Numbered from the stretch's first letter, positions 17,687 through 28,194 are shown. The stretch: DNA of 64,000 nucleotides from Breznakia pachnodae (GCF_030814225.1 NZ_JAUSUR010000006.1:1-64000); one strand, 5' to 3'. A program made the numbers and translations. The notes: generated by a model from the sequence alone, not told the origin.

Positions 17687-19444
17687 TTAGTCTTCATGAT
17701 GAATAACTTCTACAATACTTTGTGCAACCTTTAATGGTACAATTTCTGCAATTTCTTCAACACTTGCTTCTTTTAATCGTTTCATACTCTTAAAATGATT
17801 CCATACTTTACGTTTTCTAACGTTCCCCAATCCTGGAACTTCATCCAAGATTGATTTCGTTTGTGCTTTGGAACGTAATTTCTTATGATAGGTAATCGCA
17901 AAACGGTGAACCTCATCTTGCATCTGTGTTAGCAAAAAGAATAAAGGACTGTCTTTACGAATTGGAATAATATCACCATTGCGGTCCATTAAATTGCTTG
18001 TACGGTGACGATCATCCTTTACTAATCCACACAAGGTAATCTCAATTTCTAAAGCATCAAGAATTTCTCTTGCTGCATTGATTTGCGCCAAACCACCATC
18101 GACGACAAGTAAGTCATTCTCTGGTTTCTTTTCTTTTAATAGACGTAAGAAACGACGATAAATTACTTCTTTCATTGAATCAGTATCAGATACATACGTA
18201 TCTAACTTATACATTCGATAATCTTTCTTTGATGGAACTCCATCTTTGAAGACAACCATACCTGAAACATTGAATGCCCCACTAATGTGTGAGTTATCAT
18301 AAATTTCAATCGTATGAATTTCTTTTTTAAAGATTGAAGATAGTTCCTGCATTGCTTCCTGTTTACTGTCTTGTTTTCTTTTTACTAATTCAAATTTATC
18401 ACGATGTGCTGTTTCCGCATTCTTCTCTACCAGTTCAACCAAGCGCAGTTTTTCTCCACGTTGTGGCTTTACTACCTTTGTATCCAGCACTTCACTTAAA
18501 TCAGTTTTCACTTCCCTAGGAATCAATAATTCCTGAGGTAATGGATTCTTATTATAATATTGAAGAATAAAAGATATAAATGCATCTTCTTCATCTTCGT
18601 AAATTGGTGTAATTGATAAAGAACGTTCTAAAATTTTTCCATTTCTTAGAAAGAATCCCTGAATACATAAGTATCCTTTATCATAGTAATAGTTAAATAC
18701 ATCACGGTCTTTACGATCCTTAAACTCAACATGTTGGTTTGCGGCTACATGATGAATTGATTCAATCAACTGATGATATTCCTGCGCCTGCTCAAAATCA
18801 AGTTTATCACTTGCAGCCTGCATCTGTTGAGTCAATTGGCCAACTACTTTCTTTGTATCTCCTCGTAAGAAGCGTTTGATATCATTTGCCATCTTCTCGT
18901 AGATTGCAGGATCAATATCATTGATACAAGGTGCCAGACATTGTCCTAAGTGATAATACAGACACGCGCGATTTGGCATGTGCTTACATTTTCGCAGAGG
19001 ATAAATTTTATTCAACAATCCTCTTGTCTGATGGGCAGCTCTTGCATCTGGGAATGGCCCAAAGTAATAAGCATTCTTATCCTTTATATTTCTAACGACT
19101 GTTAGTGTAGGCGCCCTACCTTTGGTTAATTTAATATATGGATAACTCTTATCATCCATAAACATAATATTGTATCTTGGCGTATACTCTTTAATCAGAT
19201 TAATTTCCAGAAGGAGTGCTTCTTTTTCACTATCACAAACAATATATTCAAAGTCATCAATATTGCTTACTAACTTTGTTGTTTTATAGTCATGAGCACC
19301 ACGAAAGTAGGAACGCACACGCGAGTTTAATCGCACTGCCTTCCCCACATAAATAATTGTTCCGTTTATATCCTTCATCAGATAACAACCTGGTTTTGCT
19401 GGTAACAGCTCCAGTTTGTCTTGAATCTTCTCCATATTTGCCAC
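17687..19444 (-). CDS. uvrC: UvrABC system protein C
   Basis: Nuclease subunit of nucleotide excision repair that cuts on both sides of a lesion. Domains in order: GIY-YIG nuclease (about 14-95, with KPGCYLM and IIYVGKA), the UVR helix that contacts UvrB (about 200-235), the RNase H-like endonuclease (IEIYDNSHISG onward) and a C-terminal helix-hairpin-helix DNA-binding region (VPGLGNVRKRK). The length of 585 is normal. A GTG start at 19444 overlaps the mutS2 stop; an ATG three codons later is possible. Confidence 0.97.
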   Translation of the reverse strand: MANMEKIQDKLELLPAKPGCYLMKDINGTIIYVGKAVRLNSRVRSYFRGAHDYKTTKLVSNIDDFEYIVCDSEKEALLLEINLIKEYTPRYNIMFMDDKSYPYIKLTKGRAPTLTVVRNIKDKNAYYFGPFPDARAAHQTRGLLNKIYPLRKCKHMPNRACLYYHLGQCLAPCINDIDPAIYEKMANDIKRFLRGDTKKVVGQLTQQMQAASDKLDFEQAQEYHQLIESIHHVAANQHVEFKDRKDRDVFNYYYDKGYLCIQGFFLRNGKILERSLSITPIYEDEEDAFISFILQYYNKNPLPQELLIPREVKTDLSEVLDTKVVKPQRGEKLRLVELVEKNAETAHRDKFELVKRKQDSKQEAMQELSSIFKKEIHTIEIYDNSHISGAFNVSGMVVFKDGVPSKKDYRMYKLDTYVSDTDSMKEVIYRRFLRLLKEKKPENDLLVVDGGLAQINAAREILDALEIEITLCGLVKDDRHRTSNLMDRNGDIIPIRKDSPLFFLLTQMQDEVHRFAITYHKKLRSKAQTKSILDEVPGLGNVRKRKVWNHFKSMKRLKEASVEEIAEIVPLKVAQSIVEVIHHED

Positions 19445-21753
19445 TAATTATTACCACCTTTTAATGTTACTACAGTTGCACCAACACCACCTTCATATCC
19501 TCCTCCAAGACGGAAATCCTTTACGTATTTCTGTTTCTTTAAGAATTCATGAATTGCAGAGCGAAGGGCTCCTGTACCACTACCATGGATGATTGTTACA
19601 CTATACATCTTATGTAAGATTGCATTATCTAAATACTTCTGCACAACACTCAACGCTTCACTCACACGCATCCCAATCACATTACATTCCATCGTTGGTC
19701 TTGCAGTTGTTGTACTGGTAGAAACACTAGCTATCTTTTTCTTCTTTGGTCTTGTCATATGCGTTAAGTCACTAACTTTCACATTCATCCTCATACCATT
19801 TGTTGATATTGTTGCCTTGTTTCCTTTGATTGAGATAATCTCTCCCTGGTACTGTAATCCTTTTACTTTTACATAATCATTTACTTTAAATTCTTCTTCA
19901 ATTATATCTTCTATTTCTTCTTCCTTTTGAACTTTCAGTTTTGAAAGCGTCTTGATATACTCATGTTCTTTTACTTCCTTCATTGAACGAAGTTCTTCAA
20001 TCACTGTTTTCGCCTGTTCTCTGGCTTCTTCAATAATTTCATCAGCTTTATATCCTGCTTCTTTTAACTTACGCTCATATTCTTCCTGTTGTTTCTGTTC
20101 TTTTGTATGCAGTTTTTCTTGCTCTTGCTTCAATTGAACCTTTTCCTTTTGAAGATGATCCTGTTGTTCTAATAAACGCAAACGATCATTCTCCAGTTTT
20201 TCAATTAGTAAGCTTTGATCAGTTGTAGATTCTTCTTTTAACTGATATGCATACGTAAGAATTTCATCCTTTATATGATAACGCTTTGCAATTTCAAGTG
20301 CATTTGAATTGCCTGAAAATCCTTCCATATACTTATAGGTAGGAGTCATTGTTTCTAAATTAAATCCTACACTTGATAATAAAATACTATCTTGTGTCTT
20401 CGCATACTCTTTCACCTTTGAATAGTGAGTAGTTGCTACACTCATAATATCGTTCTTCTTTAGATAATCTAAAATTGCAATTGCCAGACATTCTCCTTCA
20501 TTTGGATCAGTACCTGAACCAAGTTCATCCAGTAGTACTAATGAATGACTTGTTGCATGATCTAGAATATAAGATAACTTTGACAAGTGTGCTGAGAATG
20601 TAGATAGTGATTCTAGTATCGACTGGAAATCTCCTACATCAACATACACTTCATCAAACATTGGCAGAACTGCCTCTTCACAAGGCACTGGAAATCCACT
20701 CATACTCATAATCGTAAATAACCCGATTGTTTTTAAGGTAACTGTTTTCCCACCTGTATTAGATCCACTAATCAACAGATGTTGATATGGATCTTTAATT
20801 TCATATGTATTTGATACTACTTTTTCATCATCAATTAAAGGGTGTCTTGCATCCTTAAAATATAGATGTTTTTCATCCTTATTTAAAGATGTGTATACTG
20901 CTCCTTTTTGAAATGCCCATTTTGCTTGTGCAAAAAGAACATCCAACAAAGTTAGTGTTTCTAAGTTTGCGGCCATTTCATCTGTATGTGGAGCCAATGT
21001 GTTACATAACTCTCTTAGTATTTTTTCTACTTCATTTTTTTCATTTGCACGTAACGACTGTAAACGATTATTCAATACAAGCAATGCTTCAGGTTCAATA
21101 TAAACTGCCTGACCACTTGCACTTTCATCATGAATAAATCCTTTCATCTTATGCTTATCTGCACTCTTAACAAGCAGTGTTGTACGATTGTTACGAGTCG
21201 CTGTAATATTATCCATTAAGATTCCACTGTACTGTGACATAATCTCACTTGTCTTCTTCGTGATTTCCTGTTCACAGTTACGAATATTTCTACGAATTGC
21301 TGCCAACTCAGGAGTTGCATCATCACGCACTTCATAACTTGCATTAATTTTCTTTTCAATTAATTCTTTTAATTTTCGATGATCACTTAAAGAGTCAATA
21401 AAGTCTGTAATAATTGGTGCATCAATTTCAATGCGTTTTTTATAGTTCAACATATTCTGATAACTTCCCATAAAGGTGGCTACATCATATAACTCTTGAG
21501 GTGTAATTACTTTCCCTCTGCCAATATCTTTGAACACACTATAAAAATCATGAATTCCCGCAAAAATCGGTGCTTCATGATGTTGAAACAATTTCAGTGC
21601 TTCTTTCCCTCTTTGTAAATCACGGTTTGCTTCTAAATACGCAAACTTTGGTAATTTCTCTACTATATCTTTTTGAGACAATGAAAAAGAACAATGCTTA
21701 GCAATGGTCGCTTTCACCTCATCAAAATCTAATCCTTCATACTTTTTTTCCAT
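19444..21753 (-). CDS. mutS2: endonuclease MutS2
   Basis: MutS-related ATPase of 769 residues. In Bacillus MutS2 has been implicated in suppressing recombination and in rescuing collided ribosomes. Walker A is GSNTGGKTVT (about 330), Walker B is in VLLDELGSGTDPNE, a long Lys/Glu coiled coil spans about 510-630, and the C-terminal Smr domain has IIHGSGTGALR. Oddly, the Smr LDLRG motif is replaced by CNVIG, so Smr nuclease activity may be altered. It lies between cvpA and uvrC. Confidence 0.96.
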   Translation of the reverse strand: MEKKYEGLDFDEVKATIAKHCSFSLSQKDIVEKLPKFAYLEANRDLQRGKEALKLFQHHEAPIFAGIHDFYSVFKDIGRGKVITPQELYDVATFMGSYQNMLNYKKRIEIDAPIITDFIDSLSDHRKLKELIEKKINASYEVRDDATPELAAIRRNIRNCEQEITKKTSEIMSQYSGILMDNITATRNNRTTLLVKSADKHKMKGFIHDESASGQAVYIEPEALLVLNNRLQSLRANEKNEVEKILRELCNTLAPHTDEMAANLETLTLLDVLFAQAKWAFQKGAVYTSLNKDEKHLYFKDARHPLIDDEKVVSNTYEIKDPYQHLLISGSNTGGKTVTLKTIGLFTIMSMSGFPVPCEEAVLPMFDEVYVDVGDFQSILESLSTFSAHLSKLSYILDHATSHSLVLLDELGSGTDPNEGECLAIAILDYLKKNDIMSVATTHYSKVKEYAKTQDSILLSSVGFNLETMTPTYKYMEGFSGNSNALEIAKRYHIKDEILTYAYQLKEESTTDQSLLIEKLENDRLRLLEQQDHLQKEKVQLKQEQEKLHTKEQKQQEEYERKLKEAGYKADEIIEEAREQAKTVIEELRSMKEVKEHEYIKTLSKLKVQKEEEIEDIIEEEFKVNDYVKVKGLQYQGEIISIKGNKATISTNGMRMNVKVSDLTHMTRPKKKKIASVSTSTTTARPTMECNVIGMRVSEALSVVQKYLDNAILHKMYSVTIIHGSGTGALRSAIHEFLKKQKYVKDFRLGGGYEGGVGATVVTLKGGNN

Positions 21754-21763
21754 AATCTCTCCA

Positions 21764-22366
21764 TTATAAATCTAGAAGTGAATCAAGATCAATTGGTTCT
21801 CCTTCTCTTATGCGATCAATATAATCAAAGGCCGATAATGCCGTACCAGCAATTGGGACATGCTGTTGAATCATATCTTTTATCGGTGTAATTCCACTGT
21901 TGTTCATTACTGCTTTTCCATTGCTAAAAATGGGACTAGCTAAAACAACAATCAAAACAATAACATATAAACATCCTTTTACCAAAGCTAATATACTTCC
22001 TAATACCTGGTTTAAAGTTCCTACCATTTTAATCTTGTTCATTTTACGAATCCAGACACGTAGTATCCGCAAAACTATATTGGTAATCAGAAACAACAAT
22101 ACAAACCAAATCACCCGATTTGCTAACGTTACAATCGTCTGATTTGCTATTGCAATACCAGTATCAATAACAGGTTTGTCAACTAAATAAAACTGACTTC
22201 CTAAGATATCTGATAAAAACCAAGCTACTAAAATACATATTAATAAGGAAGCGGTAATAATCGCTTCTAGTATCAATCCATTATGATATCCTTTCCACGC
22301 ATAATAAACTAACATGGCTACAAAGAATATTGGTATAAAAATACTTAACTGCAAAGGAAATTCCAT
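21764..22366 (-). CDS. CvpA family membrane protein
   Basis: A 200-residue protein with four predicted membrane segments and a conserved C-terminal soluble tail, matching the CvpA (colicin V production) family. CvpA-type genes commonly precede mutS2 in Firmicutes, as here with an 11-bp gap. The physiological role in Gram-positive bacteria is unclear. It diverges from rnhC. Confidence 0.85.
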   Translation of the reverse strand: MEFPLQLSIFIPIFFVAMLVYYAWKGYHNGLILEAIITASLLICILVAWFLSDILGSQFYLVDKPVIDTGIAIANQTIVTLANRVIWFVLLFLITNIVLRILRVWIRKMNKIKMVGTLNQVLGSILALVKGCLYVIVLIVVLASPIFSNGKAVMNNSGITPIKDMIQQHVPIAGTALSAFDYIDRIREGEPIDLDSLLDL

Positions 22367-22455
22367 ATGCCCACCTCTTTCTTTATTCTAAAGTAATTAC
22401 TATGTTTATGCAACTTTGAAGATGAATTGTGATAAAATGATTGAGAGGTATTTTT

Positions 22456-23361
22456 ATGACAATTACAAAAGTATATACAAGAGAAGAAATAAATAAATTA
22501 TACCACTCTTTAGGGGCTGGTACGAAGTGTAAAACTCCACCTTATGCAATCTTTCAGATAAAAATGAGTGACTGTACAATTACTGCCTATGAATCCTTAA
22601 AAGTAGTATTCCAGGGAAATGGTGCAGAGTTCTACAGTGATATAGTCAAAGGAAAAGTAGCTACTAAGAAAACATCTTCTTCATCAAAGACTACAACTGC
22701 GAGTGTAAGTGAAGTATTTCCACAGGCAGGTAGTGATGAAGTAGGAACTGGGGATTACTTTGGACCAGTTGTTGTATGTGCAGCATATGTAGAAGAAAAA
22801 GATCGAGAACTGTTAATAAAATTAGGAATCAAAGATTCTAAACAAATCAAAGATCCAGAAATTTTAATGATTGCTCCTCAATTAATTGACCATTTAAAAT
22901 ATAGCATTCTGATTCTTGATAACTACAAATATAACCAAGTTCATGAAACAAACAATATGAATCAGATCAAAGCTAAATTACATAATCAGGCGTTTATCAA
23001 TTTACAGAAGAAGTTTAATCTAAACCTTTCCACAATTTATGTGGATCAGTTTACACCTCCACCAAGTTACTTTCGTTATTTAAAAAATGAAAGCGAAGTA
23101 GTAAGAAATATTCATTTTGAAACCAAAGCTGAAGATAAATTTCTAAGTGTTGCCTGTGCATCTATTATTGCCCGTTATTATTTCTTAGATACATTAAAGA
23201 AAATGGATGAAAAGTATGACTTCACCTTCCCTAAAGGAGCAGGTGCTCATGTTGATGCAATTGCTAAACAGTTAGTAGAACAACATGGAAGAGATATATT
23301 ATGGCAAGTTAGTAAATATCATTTTTCCAATACAGATCGAATCATAAACGAAGACGACTAA
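22456..23361 (+). CDS. rnhC: ribonuclease HIII
   Basis: Endonuclease that removes RNA from RNA-DNA hybrids. The N-terminal DUF3378/TBP-like domain (about 1-75) is followed by the RNase HII-like catalytic domain with GSDEVGTGDYFGPVVV, which supplies the first acidic residues (the DEDE set with the G-D-Y-F-G-P signature of RNase HIII). The length is 301 residues from the ATG at 22456, placed after GAGAGG. Pairing with cvpA-mutS2 is conserved. Confidence 0.96.
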   Translation: MTITKVYTREEINKLYHSLGAGTKCKTPPYAIFQIKMSDCTITAYESLKVVFQGNGAEFYSDIVKGKVATKKTSSSSKTTTASVSEVFPQAGSDEVGTGDYFGPVVVCAAYVEEKDRELLIKLGIKDSKQIKDPEILMIAPQLIDHLKYSILILDNYKYNQVHETNNMNQIKAKLHNQAFINLQKKFNLNLSTIYVDQFTPPPSYFRYLKNESEVVRNIHFETKAEDKFLSVACASIIARYYFLDTLKKMDEKYDFTFPKGAGAHVDAIAKQLVEQHGRDILWQVSKYHFSNTDRIINEDD

Positions 23362-23387
23362 AATGAATCTAGTCGTCTTTCTTTTAT
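23349..23387 (+). terminator. rnhC terminator
   Basis: AGACGACTA and TAGTCGTCT form a stem overlapping the stop codon, followed by TTTCTTTT. Confidence 0.88.
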
Positions 23388-23392
23388 AGCCC

Positions 23393-23430
23393 AGAAAAAC
23401 TGCCGATTACTTATAATCAGCAGTTTTTCT
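23393..23430 (-). terminator. likely terminator of the cohesin/dockerin operon
   Basis: AGAAAAACTGC and its reverse complement flank a further GATTA/TAATC pairing, giving a long hairpin with T runs on both strands. It lies 150 bp past the stop codon of the leftward surface-protein operon. The 150 bp between them hold nothing I can name. Confidence 0.7.
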
Positions 23431-23581
23431 AATACCCTCATTATAGTTGAGTATCCTTAATTTCACTGTGCACAAAGATTGATTACTTCATATTTTAATA
23501 TTTGAAGGGCGGGAAAAATACGGAAGTACTTATCTATAGGGCGATATAGATGTTAGTGCTCTTTATGCACAATTTGTATTC

Positions 23582-24616
23582 TTATTTCTTTGAAAATCTA
23601 ACTTTCTTTGTTGCTACAACTACACCTAGCATTGCGACTGCTAGTAATGATAATGCAGCTACGTTTGTTGTATCTCCTGTGTTTGGAGATGTAGATGCTT
23701 TTACTGTTGTATCTTTTTTACCAGTATCTGTTGTGTCAGCCGGTTTCGTTGGTTTAGTAGGTTCTACTGGATCTGTTGGATCAGTAGAGTCTGTAGATGG
23801 ATTGCTCTTCACTACAGTTACAACTGCACTTGCTGATTTTGTTGTATCACTTACTGATGTTGCACTTACTGTTAGTGTTTCTGCTGTTTCATCTTCACCT
23901 ACTGTTAGTTTTCCATCAGCATCAATTTTTGTATCTTCTGATGTCGCTCCACTAACTGCCCAAGTTACTCCAGCGTTTGTTGCATCATTTGCTACTGCTG
24001 CTGTGAATTGTTGTGTTTTACCAGCTTCTACTTTTGCTGTTGTTGGATCTACAGCTACACTTATTTCAGGTGTTGGTACAACTGGTTCTTCAAATCGTAT
24101 AGTTGCTTCTGTAAAGTCAATTTCACTTGGCAACATTGGATTCCATGAACTATCATAGAATTCACTGTATACTCCTAATCCTAAATGTGTTAAATCTACA
24201 TCTGTAAAGGTAAATCCTACTGTTGCAGATGTTGCAGTTCCTTCTGGTAATACATTTTTAAAGTTAAATGTAACTTCACATACTGCACCTGGATAGTTGA
24301 TTTGTCCATGGTATTCTCTTGTTGTTCCTGTTGTTCCCCAGTCCGTCATAACCATGTTATTCGCTACTGGTGCTCCATCTAATGTCAGCAATGTTTCATC
24401 CCATGTGAACACTCCTGCTAAACCATTAATTTCTCCATCTGCTGTTGTAAATGTATATGTTACTGAGGTAGTATCTCCCCTTTGTGTTACTACTGTTTGT
24501 GTTCCTTCTGCAGTTCCTTTGTAAGTTGCTGCTGTTGTCGTTGCTGTTGTTGTTACTACAATTGCCATTACAACCATTACTAATGCAATTACTAATTTAT
24601 TTAATTTTTTAAACAT
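23582..24616 (-). CDS. cell-surface cohesin-like protein with Big_2 domain and anchor
   Basis: A 344-residue exported protein. It has a signal peptide (about 1-30), a cohesin-like beta-sandwich (about 30-175; the pattern VTYTFTTADGEINGLAG, then FTWDETLLTLDG and a GxI-type turn fits cohesins), a bacterial Ig-like Big_2 domain (about 183-270), a Pro/Thr/Lys-rich wall-spanning linker, and a sorting signal S-P-N-T-G (310-314) with hydrophobic segment and basic tail. AAGGAGAG precedes the ATG. It is the second gene after a dockerin protein, 14 bp downstream, so it probably anchors that protein. Assigning it as cohesin rather than another carbohydrate-binding sandwich is inference. Confidence 0.75.
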   Translation of the reverse strand: MFKKLNKLVIALVMVVMAIVVTTTATTTAATYKGTAEGTQTVVTQRGDTTSVTYTFTTADGEINGLAGVFTWDETLLTLDGAPVANNMVMTDWGTTGTTREYHGQINYPGAVCEVTFNFKNVLPEGTATSATVGFTFTDVDLTHLGLGVYSEFYDSSWNPMLPSEIDFTEATIRFEEPVVPTPEISVAVDPTTAKVEAGKTQQFTAAVANDATNAGVTWAVSGATSEDTKIDADGKLTVGEDETAETLTVSATSVSDTTKSASAVVTVVKSNPSTDSTDPTDPVEPTKPTKPADTTDTGKKDTTVKASTSPNTGDTTNVAALSLLAVAMLGVVVATKKVRFSKK

Positions 24617-24630
24617 TATCTTCTCTCCTT

Positions 24631-27600
24631 TTAGTTACTTGGTTTTACTGCTTTAGAAATCATCTTTTGAATCACTGTTTTATCTGCAGTGTTAATTCTT
24701 CCATCGCCATTCATATCAGCTAAGAATTCTGTAAACTCATCATTGATTCCTAAATCATTCATATTTGGCGTTTTACTTGATGCATATTTTTGAATACGCA
24801 TTGCATCTACTGTATTTATAATTCCATCTCTTGTAACATCACCTGGAACTACTACATAAATAGATGCAGTTGATGTATTATAAGCAGCTGTTAATTTTAC
24901 TACTCCTGATTTTTTAGCAGTCACTTTATTTGAACCGTCTGCGATTGTTGCATAAGTGAAAGAATCTGAGAACCCTCCAGCACTTTCTACAGTCCATGTA
25001 ACATTAGACAGTTCACTTGAAGTTAGTGTTGTACCATCTAATTCAATATTCAAATCGTAATAATTCTTATATCCAAATGGATACAAAATTGATGATTCAC
25101 TTGTAGCACCTGTACGATAAATTACTACAATTCCATCGTCAGCACCAAAGTCATCTACTATTTTCAATTCCAGTGCTGCTGCACTTTCAACCACACCTTG
25201 GTATACAACGCTATCTAAATAATTGATAGTTGCAGTAATTGTTCCACTGGTATAATCATTCGCGCTATCACTACTCCATGCATATAGAGATGTATCTAAT
25301 GCATCCCAACTGAATGTATATTCATTATCATGGAAACAACTAAGCAGAGGTACATTCATAGTATAGTCACCGTTTACATCAGTTGTTGCACGCATACGTT
25401 GAGTTCCATTGTCTTTTCCAACAATTGTTTCATTTGCTACATAAGTATCACTACCATCATAAATACCATTACTATTTGTATCTATAAATAGATTTCCACT
25501 TATTGTGTTATTTGCATATGGATAACCAATTCCTGGTAAGTCAATTACAGCATCTTTACCATTTACACTCACAATAGACGCTACTGCAGGAACTGAACTA
25601 GCTGTTGTCAGATCATTTGTGCTTAACCCTGTAGAAGCAGCATCTTTCCCTGCAAACGTAATCGCTCCATTATTATTGTCTACTAAGTATATAGCACTAC
25701 CTGTGTAATCTGTTGTATCACTCACAACAGTCAATGGTTGTACTCCTGCAACTGCTGTAAATTCTTCATTTACTGAATCATACGTCAGTTCATTTGTAAC
25801 TCTTTGACCACCTAACATTGAAGTATAAAAGTTATCTTCAATTGTTGCAGTTGGATCAACTGTATTTGCAAATGTTTCATAGTAACTTAATGTATCAGCT
25901 GCATCGTATTTCCCTGCACGACCTAGCACTGTATTTGCGTTTACAGTTGCATCACTTTCAATCTCCACTGTGAATGCTCCAGCTGCTGCATCACCAAGAG
26001 TTGCACTTGCTTTTGCACTATCTTTCACATACACAGCATTGTTACTTGCTTCACCAGCTACTTCAACCGCAAACCCTCCAGCCACACTACTTCCAGTCAC
26101 CTGTTCTGCTGGTATAGCTGATGGATTTCGTATACTATCTGTATCTTCAGCGTGAGCACTCATTAATCCATCAATACGTACAATATTACCAGTTGCTTTT
26201 CCTACAGTAGTTAACCCACCAAAGAAACCTCCAACCATTGCTTTGTATTCTGCATTAACACTAATATCTCCACCGATATATACGAAATTATCTTTCACTG
26301 TTCGCTCACTAATGTTTGCTAACAATCCTGAACCATACGTCACATTACCACCATCTATATAAGAAAATCCATATGCTTCTGCAGAAGATGTTTCATCATC
26401 CGCAGCTGATGTTACTGTAATATCACCATGAAATTTAAGACTATTGTTTTCAGTAACCATCGATCTACCATAATATAATCCATAGAACTTCGCAGATCCA
26501 TTTGCGCTTGTTACACTTATATCTCCATCAACTTCTACACTACTATTCTTGATAGTAGCTGGATAACTGATATCTCCAGTAGTCGTATTCACTGCATCCA
26601 TAACGTAACTTCCATAGAAGTATGCCGCTCCCTTATTGGTATCTTGATCATTCTCAATGATCACATCTCCACCAATATAATAAGAATCATTATTTGAAGT
26701 GTTATTGATATTGTAGTTAAGGAAAATTGACGAAGTTGATGTATCAGCACCACTTGCCAGCTGTAAGCCACTTCGTTTCGAAACAACATCACCACTAATA
26801 TTTACTGATATATTATCTGTAGAATATGTTTTAATAACTGGAGCTATCACACCAAGAACTACTGTTGATCCACCTCTACCTTGCGCTATTACATCTCCAC
26901 CAACATTAACACTAATATCTTTATATTGAGGCGTAGTCATATCTCCAGCATAACTTGACCAGTCATTAGCACCAATCAGATGAACATTTCCACCTTCATC
27001 TACAGTTAATCCTGCACCACCTTCATCACCAATACGAGAAATTACGTCTCCACCAACATTCAATGTTGCGTTTTCAATTGATGATCCATGTGAGAAAAAG
27101 CCAAACACTCCATCATATACCAATCCATAACTAGAGCGAGACAATTCATAAGATTCAATATTTTCTTCAACATTTACTGTAATGTTTCTTACGTAATCCA
27201 ATCCATTTCCTGGCTTAACCATAATATAATCTGCAAAACCCGAAACAACATTGGTTACATTATTAGGATTATTTGAAATAGCATAAATATTTTTTACATT
27301 GATTTCAACATTTTCTACACTCGTTCCACCTTGAATTGAGCGGGCAAAACCAACAACTGTAGATATCGTTCCTGCATCTGATTCTAAAGTATCTTTTGGT
27401 GTTCCAATCGTCCCTGCTGTAACTGAAATATTATTAACTGTTGTTTGTGTACCTGCTAACGCACCTACAGTATCTACAAATCCTGCAGCACGAACTCCAA
27501 TAATCGATGCTCCTAATCCATGTGGATCTTTATTCGGTACAATATCATGATAGTTACCACTATCATCCTGTACTAGCACATGAATGTTATCCATTGATAC

Positions 27601-28194
27601 CCCAGCTGCATCAATCGCAAATCCAGTTCCTTCAACATCCCCAGTATAATGTACTGTCAAATCTTTAAAGGTAATCGGAACTCGAGTATCATTAATACCA
27701 TTGAAATAATGTTGTCCATTCAGTCTTGGAAATAATGACCTTGATGGTTCAGCGGTATCTACATTTACTTTAATTGTATAACCTCCACCATCAAAGCTTG
27801 ATTGAAAACTTCCAATATAATACGGATTAGTTCCATATCCAACTGCAGGAACACAAATCGCTTTATCTAAATCAGAAGCATTAATATTCATATCTCTAGT
27901 TAAGATATATTCATTTCCTTCTTCAACTGCTTGTGTGTTCAAAAGAGTTATCAACTCTGTCTCATTATTAATATAGACAGGAGTTTCTCCTGCTCTGGAC
28001 ATTCTGCCCAGACCTTCATTTGGATCTAACTCTTTTCTTCCCTGATCTATATCGATTTCATCAATCGTCAGTTCATCAATTGTCTCATAGTTCCAATCTG
28101 TACTTTTTTCCTCCTCTCCTTTCACTGTAAGGTCCCCAGTAAAAATACAGGTTATCCCTAATAAAACAATCATAATTAGTTTTAATTTTTTCAT
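24631..28194 (-). CDS. giant surface protein with beta-helix-like repeats and C-terminal dockerin
   Basis: A 1187-residue exported protein. It has a signal peptide (about 1-26) and a long repetitive region with recurring G-G-D-V/I or G-D-I-S strands (for example VNVGGDVIAQG, VEVDGDISVTS, VYIGGDISVNA), like a right-handed beta-helix adhesin. An SdrD B-like module with DTNSNGIYDGSDTYV follows. The C-terminal type I dockerin of about 70 residues has two calcium loops, DVTRDGIINTVD and DMNGDGRINTAD. It has no sortase tail of its own, so attachment via the adjacent cohesin-like protein is plausible. AGGAGG precedes the ATG. An invertible promoter segment lies upstream. Confidence 0.8.
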   Translation of the reverse strand: MKKLKLIMIVLLGITCIFTGDLTVKGEEEKSTDWNYETIDELTIDEIDIDQGRKELDPNEGLGRMSRAGETPVYINNETELITLLNTQAVEEGNEYILTRDMNINASDLDKAICVPAVGYGTNPYYIGSFQSSFDGGGYTIKVNVDTAEPSRSLFPRLNGQHYFNGINDTRVPITFKDLTVHYTGDVEGTGFAIDAAGVSMDNIHVLVQDDSGNYHDIVPNKDPHGLGASIIGVRAAGFVDTVGALAGTQTTVNNISVTAGTIGTPKDTLESDAGTISTVVGFARSIQGGTSVENVEINVKNIYAISNNPNNVTNVVSGFADYIMVKPGNGLDYVRNITVNVEENIESYELSRSSYGLVYDGVFGFFSHGSSIENATLNVGGDVISRIGDEGGAGLTVDEGGNVHLIGANDWSSYAGDMTTPQYKDISVNVGGDVIAQGRGGSTVVLGVIAPVIKTYSTDNISVNISGDVVSKRSGLQLASGADTSTSSIFLNYNINNTSNNDSYYIGGDVIIENDQDTNKGAAYFYGSYVMDAVNTTTGDISYPATIKNSSVEVDGDISVTSANGSAKFYGLYYGRSMVTENNSLKFHGDITVTSAADDETSSAEAYGFSYIDGGNVTYGSGLLANISERTVKDNFVYIGGDISVNAEYKAMVGGFFGGLTTVGKATGNIVRIDGLMSAHAEDTDSIRNPSAIPAEQVTGSSVAGGFAVEVAGEASNNAVYVKDSAKASATLGDAAAGAFTVEIESDATVNANTVLGRAGKYDAADTLSYYETFANTVDPTATIEDNFYTSMLGGQRVTNELTYDSVNEEFTAVAGVQPLTVVSDTTDYTGSAIYLVDNNNGAITFAGKDAASTGLSTNDLTTASSVPAVASIVSVNGKDAVIDLPGIGYPYANNTISGNLFIDTNSNGIYDGSDTYVANETIVGKDNGTQRMRATTDVNGDYTMNVPLLSCFHDNEYTFSWDALDTSLYAWSSDSANDYTSGTITATINYLDSVVYQGVVESAAALELKIVDDFGADDGIVVIYRTGATSESSILYPFGYKNYYDLNIELDGTTLTSSELSNVTWTVESAGGFSDSFTYATIADGSNKVTAKKSGVVKLTAAYNTSTASIYVVVPGDVTRDGIINTVDAMRIQKYASSKTPNMNDLGINDEFTEFLADMNGDGRINTADKTVIQKMISKAVKPSN

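Noticed and set aside
23440..23580. Possible structured RNA after the cohesin-like gene (palindrome CTATAGGGCGATATAG region)
   Set aside because: No match to a riboswitch or RNA family that I know and no clear pairing beyond short A/T palindromes.
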